This document shows, piece after piece, positions 24,860 to 30,945 of a DNA stretch of 30,945 nucleotides. The notes under the pieces are model-generated. The model saw only the letters and a program-made list of their open reading frames with translations, made no database searches and was not told the origin of the DNA. The stretch is taken from assembly GCA_934553285.1 (NCBI GenBank), contig CAKTFD010000010.1, positions 1 through 30,945 of the forward strand, given 5' to 3'. A program made the translations under genes and the position numbers. The stretch comes from an uncultured Faecalibacterium sp. GTDB taxonomy: Bacteria; Bacillota; Clostridia; Oscillospirales; Ruminococcaceae. Numbering within the stretch: position 1 is the stretch's first letter; every line of letters begins with the position of its first letter.

Positions 24860-25378
24860 ATGAATGCAGCACAGCGCCGAGAACGCATCCTGACACGGCT
24901 GAACAGCGCCGGAACACCGCTCAGTGCCAGTGTACTGGCCGCCGAGCTGGGGGTATCGCGGCAGATCGTGGTGGGGGATGTGGCGCTCCTGCGGGCAGGC
25001 GGTGCCCAGATCGATGCCACCCCGCGCGGCTACCAGCTGCACCCGGCGGAAAAAGGCTATACCGGTATACTGGCCTGTGTGCACCGCACCCAGGACGAGA
25101 TGCGCCGGGAACTGTACACGGTGGTGGACCAGGGCGGCACCGTACTGGATGTGGCAGTGGAAAACAGCCTGTACGGCGAGATCCGCGCCAACCTGAACCT
25201 TTGCAACCGGTACGATGTGGACAACTTTATCCGTCAGGCGGCGGATGCGCCCGAGAGCCTGCTGAGCCGGATGACCGGCGGTGTGCATCTGCACACCCTG
25301 CGCTGCCCGGACGCAGAGACCTTTGCCCGCATCCGCACCGCATTGGAGCAGCAGGGGCTTTTGTACCGCAAGGAGTAA
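24860..25378 (+). CDS. niaR: NiaR-type transcriptional repressor (HTH plus 3H domain)
   Basis: This 172-aa protein is of the usual NiaR length. Residues 1-60 form an HTH_11-type DNA-binding domain (LSASVLAAELGVSRQIVVGDV). The rest is a 3H domain: His75 followed by an EL..VVDQGGTVLDV segment, then VENSLYGEI, and GGVHLHTL with His143 and His145. NiaR proteins bind niacin with a metal ion and repress niacin uptake and NAD synthesis genes. The middle histidine of the 3H pattern (usually VEHPVYG) is Asn102 here, while the metal-binding residues otherwise seem present. The AAAGGAAG site fits ATG 24860. No NAD or niacin transport gene is adjacent, so targets must be elsewhere. Confidence 0.85.
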   Translation: MNAAQRRERILTRLNSAGTPLSASVLAAELGVSRQIVVGDVALLRAGGAQIDATPRGYQLHPAEKGYTGILACVHRTQDEMRRELYTVVDQGGTVLDVAVENSLYGEIRANLNLCNRYDVDNFIRQAADAPESLLSRMTGGVHLHTLRCPDAETFARIRTALEQQGLLYRKE

Positions 25379-25484
25379 CAGCGCAGCGCCTGTACCCAGT
25401 ATAAAAAGGGCTGCGGGGCTTGTCTATCCGCAAAACCGGAAAAACGTTGGAAAATCAACAAAACAGCAAAAGAGGTGGGTTTTT

Positions 25485-26027
25485 CTGGACATCCGTATTG
25501 AAAAGACTGAGCGCGCCATCAAACAGGCCTTTATGGAGCTGCGCACCGAGAAACCGGTGGAAAAGATCCGTGTCAAGGAACTGTGTGACCACGCCTGTAT
25601 CAACAAATCCACATTTTATGCCCACTATCAGGATATCTATGCCCTGGCTAATGCCATGGAGGACGAGATGGTGCATGTGGTGGTGGAAAGCCTGCCGCGC
25701 CTGACCGCCAGCGATGTGAGCGAGCGCACCGAGTGGCTGGCGCGGGAGATGTTCCGGGCTTTTACCGCGCATCAGCAGGAAATCAGCACCCTGTTTTCCG
25801 GCTCCCGGCAGGGGCTGTTCATCAACCGAGTGGAGCAGGCCATGTGCAGCTGCATCGCAGAAACAGACCCTTCCTTTGAAAACGATGTGGTGCGCAAGAT
25901 CGTGCTCTCCTTCTGCGTGCAGGGGTGCTACTACACCTTTGCCAACTACTGCGGCCAGGTAGACGAAAAACGCCTGGTGGCACTGCTGGCCTCCATCGCC
26001 CGCGCCGCGCAGCGGATAAGGATGTAA
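25485..26027 (+). CDS. TetR/AcrR-family regulator, apparent CTG start
   Basis: This 180-aa regulator has an N-terminal HTH (KTERAIKQAFMELR, VKELCDHACINKSTFYAHYQDIYALANAME) and a helical ligand-binding part typical of TetR proteins from Clostridia. Those usually begin MDIRIEKTE; here the DIRIEKTE sequence is preceded by CTG at 25485. AGAGGTGG (25471-25478) lies 6 bp upstream. No ATG, GTG or TTG in this frame occurs between the previous stop and the HTH, so CTG (or a sequencing error in the start codon) is the simplest reading. A longer frame from 25281 runs inside the niaR gene and is not credible. Its target is unknown. Confidence 0.82.
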   Translation: MDIRIEKTERAIKQAFMELRTEKPVEKIRVKELCDHACINKSTFYAHYQDIYALANAMEDEMVHVVVESLPRLTASDVSERTEWLAREMFRAFTAHQQEISTLFSGSRQGLFINRVEQAMCSCIAETDPSFENDVVRKIVLSFCVQGCYYTFANYCGQVDEKRLVALLASIARAAQRIRM

Positions 26028-26050
26028 GAACGGAAGAACTCAAAAAACAA

Positions 26051-26087
26051 AAACGGACGGCTCTGCTTGCAGCAGAGCCGTCCGTTT
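26051..26087. terminator. Bidirectional terminator between the TetR and lipase genes
   Basis: A perfect 16-bp stem (26051-26066 with 26072-26087) has a 5-nt loop. On the minus strand it is followed by TTTTGTTTTTTG. It overlaps the stop codon (26086-26088) of the lipase-like gene. Confidence 0.92.
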
Positions 26088-27369
26088 AGCTATAGTACCG
26101 CAGAAGAGCAAGATAGGTATCCGGAGAATGACAGATGCGCAAGCAGCGCAGTTTGGAAAGAGAGAGGAAAGAGGAGGGCAGCCGGGCACAGGATTCCCGG
26201 AAGAGGTCCAAAGCAGAAAAATCATTCCGATGATGCCATATCACTGAAACGAGAGAAGCATGAGCTGTCTGTACATTACGGGTGTTTTGATGCTGCGCAA
26301 GATCCATCAAAAGGGCTTCGTAGTGTGTGTGATAATAAGCGGGGCTTTGGGCAAGCTCTGCCAGCAGCTGCGCAAGTCCGCTTACCTCGGCAGCAGTGGG
26401 AAGAACTGCAAAATCCAGACGATCCTGACATAAGGCGTTGAGCGCAGCGACCTCTGCCAGCGTTTGCGGTGTGGGCAGCGTAATGTCTTTTCCGTTGCGA
26501 AAATATCCCCATGCAGCCGGAAATAGTTGGGTGACAAGATCGGCAGGAGCAAGCAGGTTAAAAATACAATTGTCTGCCGGGTCGGCAGGGCTCCATTGCA
26601 GGGTGGACGCAACGTCTGCGGTAAGTGCTGCCGAGGCGGCAAACGTATAGACGTAGGTGTTTTGCGGCGTAAATTCCGGCAGGGTATTAAGGATACGGGC
26701 AGCAAGCAGATTGGCGATCGTGCCGCCACGGCTGTAACCGCTCAGCCAAAGCGAAACATCGCCCAGTGCGCTGGTCTGCCGTGCCTGTGCAAGATATTGC
26801 AGGAATGCCGTGTATGCTTCTGCTGCCGGGCGCGAAAAGCCTTCGTGCACAGCACCATCACCCAGATGCAGATTGCTTGCCCACTCTGCACCGTAACCGG
26901 CACCCCGCAGGAAAACCGCAAGGATGGTCTTGGTATGGCCGTTTTCCGTCCATGTTTTTTGCGCAAAGGAGTAGGCGGCGCTGTCGGAGGGGTCGTTGCG
27001 GCTTTTGTCGTAATAAAAGTATACAGCATTGGAAAAGCCAAGCTGCTTGTAAGCTGCAGCAAGATTTGCCTCGCGGCCTACATTGCCCTGTACAGCGTAA
27101 TCAGTGTAGCTGTCCCATGTAGTACAGGCAGAAAGGCTCATGGTCAGGCTTGCAAGGGCAAGCTCGGCATCGTATTCTGTAGCCGGATGCGAAAAGAACC
27201 GGTCGCTATAATAAACTGTGGTGGCTGCATCCGCTTGTGCTAGACTGTTGCGATACAGTACCTCATAGCTGCCGCCGGAGCGCGGCTGGCCTACCGCAGC
27301 GGCAGCGGGCAGGCAGAACAGCCAGAGCAGAGGAATACAAAGTAGAAGTTTGCGTAAAAACCGGTGCAC
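26086..27369 (-). CDS. Secreted alpha/beta hydrolase, lipase class 3-like
   Basis: This 427-aa protein has a clear signal peptide: a basic HRFLRK start, a hydrophobic core (LLLCIPLLWLFCL) and an Ala-rich cleavage region near residue 25. Nucleophile Ser213 lies in the elbow GYSRG (LWLSGYSRGGTIAN). LAPADLV is a possible Asp-bearing loop and a late WHH may give the His, as in class 3 lipases, but these are not certain. The likely start is GTG 27369 with GAGGG close upstream. Codon use is less GC-biased than in neighbouring genes, which hints at a different history. The substrate is unknown. A copy of the 100-bp repeat ends 32 bp before the start. Confidence 0.75.
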   Translation of the reverse strand: MHRFLRKLLLCIPLLWLFCLPAAAAVGQPRSGGSYEVLYRNSLAQADAATTVYYSDRFFSHPATEYDAELALASLTMSLSACTTWDSYTDYAVQGNVGREANLAAAYKQLGFSNAVYFYYDKSRNDPSDSAAYSFAQKTWTENGHTKTILAVFLRGAGYGAEWASNLHLGDGAVHEGFSRPAAEAYTAFLQYLAQARQTSALGDVSLWLSGYSRGGTIANLLAARILNTLPEFTPQNTYVYTFAASAALTADVASTLQWSPADPADNCIFNLLAPADLVTQLFPAAWGYFRNGKDITLPTPQTLAEVAALNALCQDRLDFAVLPTAAEVSGLAQLLAELAQSPAYYHTHYEALLMDLAQHQNTRNVQTAHASLVSVIWHHRNDFSALDLFRESCARLPSSFLSLSKLRCLRICHSPDTYLALLRYYS

Positions 27370-27400
27370 CTGCCCTCATCATACCTTTCTGTAAATATAA

Positions 27401-27500
27401 TTTATAGCAATTCAACTTTTTAATGCGACGGCAACAGCGTTGAATTGCATATCGCAAATATGTTGTTTGAATGTTGCACTAATTTCTTGACTTGCGATAA
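27401..27500 (-). repeat. 100-bp dispersed element, copy 2
   Basis: This matches 16648-16747 over exactly 100 bp with 13 substitutions, the first 28 and last 21 or so bases being identical. Both inverted repeats (GCAATTCAAC/GTTGAATTGC and TATCGCA/TGCGATA) are kept. On the minus strand its end provides TATAAA 32 bp before the GTG of the lipase-like gene. Bases 27501-27589 hold nothing that I can assign. Confidence 0.85.
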
Positions 27501-27589
27501 GAATAACAGAGCCGGAGCGAAATGTAAAGAAAAAAGCAGACCCCTGCGCGGAAACTGTTGCTTGCCTTTACGACCCCACCTGTGAAAAT

Positions 27590-27625
27590 GGGATAGCGGA
27601 GCGTCCGCAGACGCTCCGCTATCCC
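27590..27625 (-). terminator. Terminator of asnB
   Basis: A 16-bp perfect stem (27590-27605 with 27610-27625) has a 4-nt loop. On the minus strand it is followed by ATTTTC. It lies 21 bp after the asnB stop. The T-run is short, but the stem is very stable. Confidence 0.8.
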
Positions 27626-27646
27626 GAAAATAAAAATAATTTTTCC

Positions 27647-29233
27647 TTACACGCCCGATGCGCCATAGTTTGCCAGTACGCGGGCGGAGGGGTCGTTGAC
27701 GTTGCAGCCCGGCCAGGCTTTGTTGGGCATCCAGAAGCCCACGATGGTGCGGCTCTGGTCGTAGTAATATTTTTCAAAGATCTCCCGGTAGAGCAGGCTC
27801 TCTTTGGTAAAGGGCATACAGTGCGCGGAGTAGTTTGCCCGGCGCAGCTGGAACTCTTCCTCGGTGTACAGGCTCTCGGCGTATTCCTTGATGTCGTCCA
27901 CCATGCTGTGGCCCACGGCATCCGAGAACGCAGCCTTCTCGCGCCACAGGATCTCCGGCGGCAGCCAGTCGCCCTCAAAGGCCTTGCGCAGCAGGTACTT
28001 GCCCTTGCCGTAGCGGTTCAGCTTTTTCTCCGGGTCGATGGCCATGACGTACCGCACAAAGTCCAGATCGCCAAAGGGGACGCGGGCTTCGATGCTGTTG
28101 GAGGAGATGCAGCGGTCGGCCCGCAGCACATCGTACATGTACAGCTCCCGGATGCGTTTCTGGCTCTCCTGCTGGAAGGCATCGGCGGTGGGGGCGTAGT
28201 CGGTATATTTATAGCCGAACAGTTCGTCCGAGATCTCGCCGGTCAGCAGGACCCGCACATCGGTCTGCTGGTGGATGGCCTTACACAGCAGATACATGCC
28301 CATGCTGGCGCGGATGGTGGTGATATCCCAGGTGCCCAACAGGCGGATGACCTCCTCCAGGCTGCTGAGCACCATCTCCCGGTTGATGATGATCTCGTGG
28401 TGCTCGCTGCCCAGATAGTCCGCAGTCTGGCGGGCATATTTCAGATCGATAGCATCGGTGTCCATGCCAATGGCAAAGGTGCGGATAGGCTTGCCCAGCT
28501 TTTTGGCGGCAATGGAGCATACCAGCGAGGAGTCCAGGCCGCCGGAAAGCAGAAAGCCTACGGGTGCATCGGCATCCAGCCGTTTTTCCACCCCGGCGAT
28601 CAGCTTTTCCCGGATGTTTTTCAGGATGGTGGGCATATCGTCCTGCATGGGGGCGGGCACATCGGCAATGTCCTCGTAGCGGACAAAGCGGCCATCGCAG
28701 TAGTAGCTGCCGATGGGGAAGGGGCGGATATCATCGCACCAGCCGATGAGGTTGCGCATCTCGGAGGCAAAGGCGATCTTGTGGCTGGACTTGGAGTAGC
28801 CGTAGAACAGCGGCCGGATGCCGATGGGGTCGCGGGCGGCGATGAGCCGGTCCTTGCGGGAATCGTACAGGATCAGTGCAAACTCTGCGTCCATGTGGCG
28901 GAACATATCCAGCCCGTACTCGTAGTACAGCGGCAGCAGGATCTCACAGTCGCAGTCAGACTGGAATTTGTAGCCCCGGCGTTTCAAAATCTCTTTTTCA
29001 AACCGGAAACCATACAGCTCGCCGTTACACACCACACAGTCGGCACCCCGGTAAAAGGGCTGCATCCCCTCCGGGGTAAGCCCCATGATGGCCAGCCGCC
29101 CAAAGCCCATCAGGCCGTAGGGGCCTTCCACCACCCGCTGATCGTCCGGGCCGCGGTCTACGGTGCGCAGCAGATATTCCCGGAATTTTTCGGCACTCAG
29201 ATCGTGCCCCGTATAACCCATAACACAACACAT
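27647..29233 (-). CDS. asnB: Asparagine synthetase, glutamine-hydrolysing
   Basis: This 528-aa enzyme makes asparagine from aspartate, ATP and glutamine. It starts MCCVMGYTG, so Cys2 is the N-terminal glutaminase nucleophile, which fixes ATG 29233. The glutaminase domain shows RGPDDQRV, FGRLAIMGL and CNGELYG. The synthetase domain has the ATP-binding SGGLDSS at residues 230-236 and later GEISDELFGYKY and EARVPFGD. AGAGGGG lies 10 bp upstream. The 5' leader is a T-box with an asparagine specifier, so expression responds to uncharged tRNA-Asn. The Fur-family gene upstream is in the same orientation. Confidence 0.95.
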   Translation of the reverse strand: MCCVMGYTGHDLSAEKFREYLLRTVDRGPDDQRVVEGPYGLMGFGRLAIMGLTPEGMQPFYRGADCVVCNGELYGFRFEKEILKRRGYKFQSDCDCEILLPLYYEYGLDMFRHMDAEFALILYDSRKDRLIAARDPIGIRPLFYGYSKSSHKIAFASEMRNLIGWCDDIRPFPIGSYYCDGRFVRYEDIADVPAPMQDDMPTILKNIREKLIAGVEKRLDADAPVGFLLSGGLDSSLVCSIAAKKLGKPIRTFAIGMDTDAIDLKYARQTADYLGSEHHEIIINREMVLSSLEEVIRLLGTWDITTIRASMGMYLLCKAIHQQTDVRVLLTGEISDELFGYKYTDYAPTADAFQQESQKRIRELYMYDVLRADRCISSNSIEARVPFGDLDFVRYVMAIDPEKKLNRYGKGKYLLRKAFEGDWLPPEILWREKAAFSDAVGHSMVDDIKEYAESLYTEEEFQLRRANYSAHCMPFTKESLLYREIFEKYYYDQSRTIVGFWMPNKAWPGCNVNDPSARVLANYGASGV

Positions 29234-29260
29234 AATTTCTTACCCCTCTTAAAAACGATA

Positions 29261-29560
29261 AAAATAAAAATACGGCAGCCATTCATCCCATTTGTCCTAG
29301 GACGAATATGCTGCCGTATCCGTGGTGCCACCTAAATTACCGGCACGCAGAACATGCCAGTCACTTTTGTGCGCTCTCCCCGTTGAAAGCACTGCCGCGA
29401 TAACGGGCGGCATACGTCTGCCCCTACTGCTGCACAGGCAGGTTCAGGGAGAAGCTCACGGGTGTTCTTCAGGCTCCATTTTCTGCGCGGCTTCCACCGC
29501 CCCGCGCTCTCTGCAAGAAAACTGCGGAACCCTACTTTTCCCGGTCAACACTTTTTTCTG
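29261..29560 (-). promoter_or_regulatory. T-box riboswitch, asparagine specifier
   Basis: The asnB leader of about 300 nt shows the T-box pieces. Stem I contains AGAGAG and GGTGGAAGCC segments and a specifier-loop sequence GAAGAACACC, where AAC (29466-29464) is an Asn codon. The T-box sequence TGGCACCACGG is at 29330-29320. The terminator stem ATACGGCAGC (29319-29310) with GCTGCCGTAT (29279-29270) is followed by a T-rich run. The two structures compete: uncharged tRNA-Asn would favour the antiterminator. Confidence 0.93.
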
Positions 29561-29565
29561 CCTGC

Positions 29566-29594
29566 ATTGTATCACGGCTTTTTGATTGTGTCAA
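29566..29594 (-). promoter_or_regulatory. asnB promoter, inside the 3' end of the Fur-family gene
   Basis: On the minus strand TTGACA (29594-29589) and TACAAT (29571-29566) are separated by 17 bp. The -35 and spacer encode the final residues VDTIKKP of the upstream gene; the -10 begins one base after its stop codon (29574-29572). Confidence 0.9.
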
Positions 29595-30057
29595 CACAGC
29601 AGGCGCATTTTTTTGCAGGTTGTTCTTCCACCGCGGACGATGCCTCCTGCTGGGCGCAGTGGCGGCACACGCCGTACAGCACGCTGCCCTCGCACTGCAG
29701 GGTAAAGCCGTGCTCGGCCATCAGGTGCGCCCGCACCTCGTCCATAAAATGGCAGTCCAGGTGGTAGATGCGCCCGCACTGCACGCATTTGAGGTGCAGA
29801 TGCTCCCGGCAGTGGCGGCCCTCGTCCACATACTGGAATACCGCCCGCTCGCCTTTGTCGGCCACATACTTCATGATGCGCTGCTCGCCCGCCAGCTTAT
29901 CCAGGTAGCGGTACACGGTGGTGGGATTGGGGCTGGCGCCCTGGGCCTCCAGATGCTCCAGAATGTTGGAGGCGCTCACCGCATGCTGGCGGTTGTTGAT
30001 GAGGTAATCCAGGATCAGCTGCCGGGTCTTGGTGTTGTAGCCATCGCTTCGTGCCAT
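29572..30057 (-). CDS. Fur-family metalloregulator
   Basis: This 161-aa regulator has a winged-helix half (LILDYLINNRQHAVSASNILEHL, then PNPTTVYRYLDKLAGEQ), a middle metal site region (EHLHLKC) and two structural zinc pairs, CVQC and CRHC. This is the Fur/Zur/PerR layout; which metal or signal it senses cannot be told from this sequence. AAAGGA lies upstream of ATG 30057. A longer in-frame start at 30237 is not supported because the 60 extra residues are unlike the family and lie across a good promoter. The last codons overlap the asnB promoter. Confidence 0.88.
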   Translation of the reverse strand: MARSDGYNTKTRQLILDYLINNRQHAVSASNILEHLEAQGASPNPTTVYRYLDKLAGEQRIMKYVADKGERAVFQYVDEGRHCREHLHLKCVQCGRIYHLDCHFMDEVRAHLMAEHGFTLQCEGSVLYGVCRHCAQQEASSAVEEQPAKKCACCVDTIKKP

Positions 30058-30103
30058 AAGAAGATCGGTCCTTTCCGCTGCAGGTGTGTTGTTTTTCCTG
30101 CTT

Positions 30104-30132
30104 ATTGTAGCACAGTTTGCGCTTGGATGCAA
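30104..30132 (-). promoter_or_regulatory. Promoter of the Fur-family gene
   Basis: On the minus strand TTGCAT (30132-30127) and TACAAT (30109-30104) are separated by 17 bp, 47 bp before ATG 30057. No clear inverted-repeat Fur box was seen. Confidence 0.8.
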
Positions 30133-30253
30133 AAGAAGCAGGGGAAAAGTGCGCCTTTTTGGCGACAAGCACAAAAACTGTTGTAAGAAATAGCAAAATC
30201 GAGGCTTATTCTTTGTATAAAACGGAAAACGCGCCAAATTTATATAAAATCTC

Positions 30254-30282
30254 TTGTAAAAAATGTCCTAATGTGAAATAAT
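30254..30282 (+). promoter_or_regulatory. Candidate promoter of the GntR-type gene
   Basis: TTGTAA (30254-30259) lies 17 bp before AATAAT (30277-30282) in a very AT-rich stretch that also holds TATATT. It gives a leader of about 130 nt. Confidence 0.5.
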
Positions 30283-30305
30283 ATATTAGATAAAGTGGTT
30301 GGATT

Positions 30306-30406
30306 GCAGCCGGGATACAAGTCGGCTGATGGAGCAAAGAAGAAGATGCCGGCAGCGGCTGGTATGCGCAGCCGGTTCCGATGGAGTTCGGAGCAAAGAA
30401 GAATAG
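30306..30406 (+). promoter_or_regulatory. Structured GntR leader with duplicated motif and possible leader peptide
   Basis: A CAGCCG...CGGCTG hairpin (about 30307-30326) is followed by GGAGCAAAGAAGAA (30331-30344). A second GGCTG...CAGCC hairpin (about 30356-30372) is followed by the same 14-mer at 30390-30403. A 25-codon frame begins at ATG 30329 (MEQRRRCRQRLV) and ends at TAG 30404-30406, whose bases run into the GGAG ribosome site of the GntR gene. No good ribosome site precedes the small frame. Confidence 0.4.
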
Positions 30407-30418
30407 GAGAAATCGCTT

Positions 30419-30945
30419 ATGAAAGAGCTGGAAACGCAGGCAAAGCTCAGCCTGAAGCTGCAAGCGTATCAGTACCTGAAAACCAGGATCCTGAGCTGCG
30501 AGTACCGTCCCAACGAATTTTTGAACGAGCAGAAGCTCTGTGCGGAGATGGGCAACATCAGCCGCACCCCCATGCGGGACGCACTGGGCCGTCTGGAGCA
30601 GGAGGGCCTTATCACCATCCTGCCCAAAAAGGGCCTGATGGTTTCCGGCATCACCGAGGAGGATGTGCACAGCATGTTCGAGATGCGCCTGCTGGTGGAG
30701 CCTTATGCCCTGCGTACTTATGGCAGCGCCATCCCCCGCGAGCAGCTGGAGGCTTATGCCGAGCTGATGCACCACAGTGAGCGCATCGAGGATTTCTGCG
30801 AGTCGGACGACAGCTTCCACGAGCTGCTGATGAGTACCCTGCCCAACAAGTATCTGCGCTCGGCCTATGACCGCATCACCGGCCTGAACACCCGCTTCCG
30901 CATCATGACCGGCAAGGTGAGCATGATCAATCAGGAGCAGACCTG
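30419..30945 (+). CDS. GntR-family regulator (FadR/FCD type), cut by the window end
   Basis: An open frame begins at ATG 30419 and runs off the window with 175 codons visible. The winged-helix domain shows LQAYQYLKTRILSCEYRPNEFLNEQKL, then ISRTPMRDALGRLEQEGLI, typical of GntR proteins. The helical C-terminal part begins EEDVHSMFEMRLLVEPYAL, and a DDSFHELL segment has the Asp and His pattern of metal-binding FCD domains. GGAG lies upstream. The ligand is probably an organic acid or sugar acid, as for the family; nothing here identifies it. Confidence 0.9.
   Translation, partial: MKELETQAKLSLKLQAYQYLKTRILSCEYRPNEFLNEQKLCAEMGNISRTPMRDALGRLEQEGLITILPKKGLMVSGITEEDVHSMFEMRLLVEPYALRTYGSAIPREQLEAYAELMHHSERIEDFCESDDSFHELLMSTLPNKYLRSAYDRITGLNTRFRIMTGKVSMINQEQT

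Noticed and set aside
27263..27457. A 64-codon minus-strand frame over the start of the lipase-like gene
   Set aside because: It begins inside the 100-bp repeat and overlaps the signal peptide in another frame; the signal peptide reading is better supported.

Overview
The window looks like a chromosome segment of a GC-rich, gut-type Clostridia member, most plausibly the Faecalibacterium/Gemmiger/Subdoligranulum branch of the Oscillospiraceae. This rests on strong AGGAGG-type ribosome binding sites, a T-box leader, a 3H-domain niacin-type repressor, a PTS permease and Firmicute-style -35/-10 promoters, combined with high coding GC. The species is an inference.

Layout. (1) 343-5254, plus strand: a sugar operon of a ChbG-type deacetylase, a PTS EIIBC permease, a GH1 phospho-glycosidase and a GT1/MGT-type glycosyltransferase. 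(2) 5255-6201: a patchwork of remnants, terminators and a DUF6061-type small gene, ending at tRNA-Leu(CAG), which looks like a mobile-element scar. (3) 6423-7770, plus: a DUF3592 membrane protein and a trigger-factor derivative without a PPIase domain. (4) 7828-11339, minus: a heterodimeric ABC exporter. (5) 11476-14493, plus: an SseB/Sel1 protein and DnaK. (6) 14592-16619, minus: an oligopeptide-type binding lipoprotein. (7) 16850-21105, minus: an operon of a polytopic membrane protein, a second trigger-factor derivative (PPIase plus C-domain, no ribosome-binding domain) and a multi-cluster ferredoxin-like protein with an Ala/Pro tail. (8) 21242-24786: divergent glgB and a GH13 amylase-type enzyme. 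(9) 24860-26027, plus: a NiaR-type repressor and a TetR-type regulator that seems to start at CTG. (10) 26086-27369, minus: a secreted lipase-like hydrolase. (11) 27647-30057, minus: asnB behind an asparagine T-box, and a Fur-family regulator whose last codons contain the asnB promoter. (12) 30419 to the end: a GntR/FCD regulator that runs off the window.

The most unusual signals are these. Two trigger-factor-derived proteins have complementary domain losses. A 100-bp dispersed element occurs in two copies (87 of 100 positions identical), each immediately upstream of a gene for an exported protein. The ChbG/PTS/GH1/GT1 gene set is unusual. Much of the rest (ABC exporter, DnaK, GlgB, AsnB) is ordinary housekeeping. 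No CRISPR array, rRNA or intact transposase is seen.
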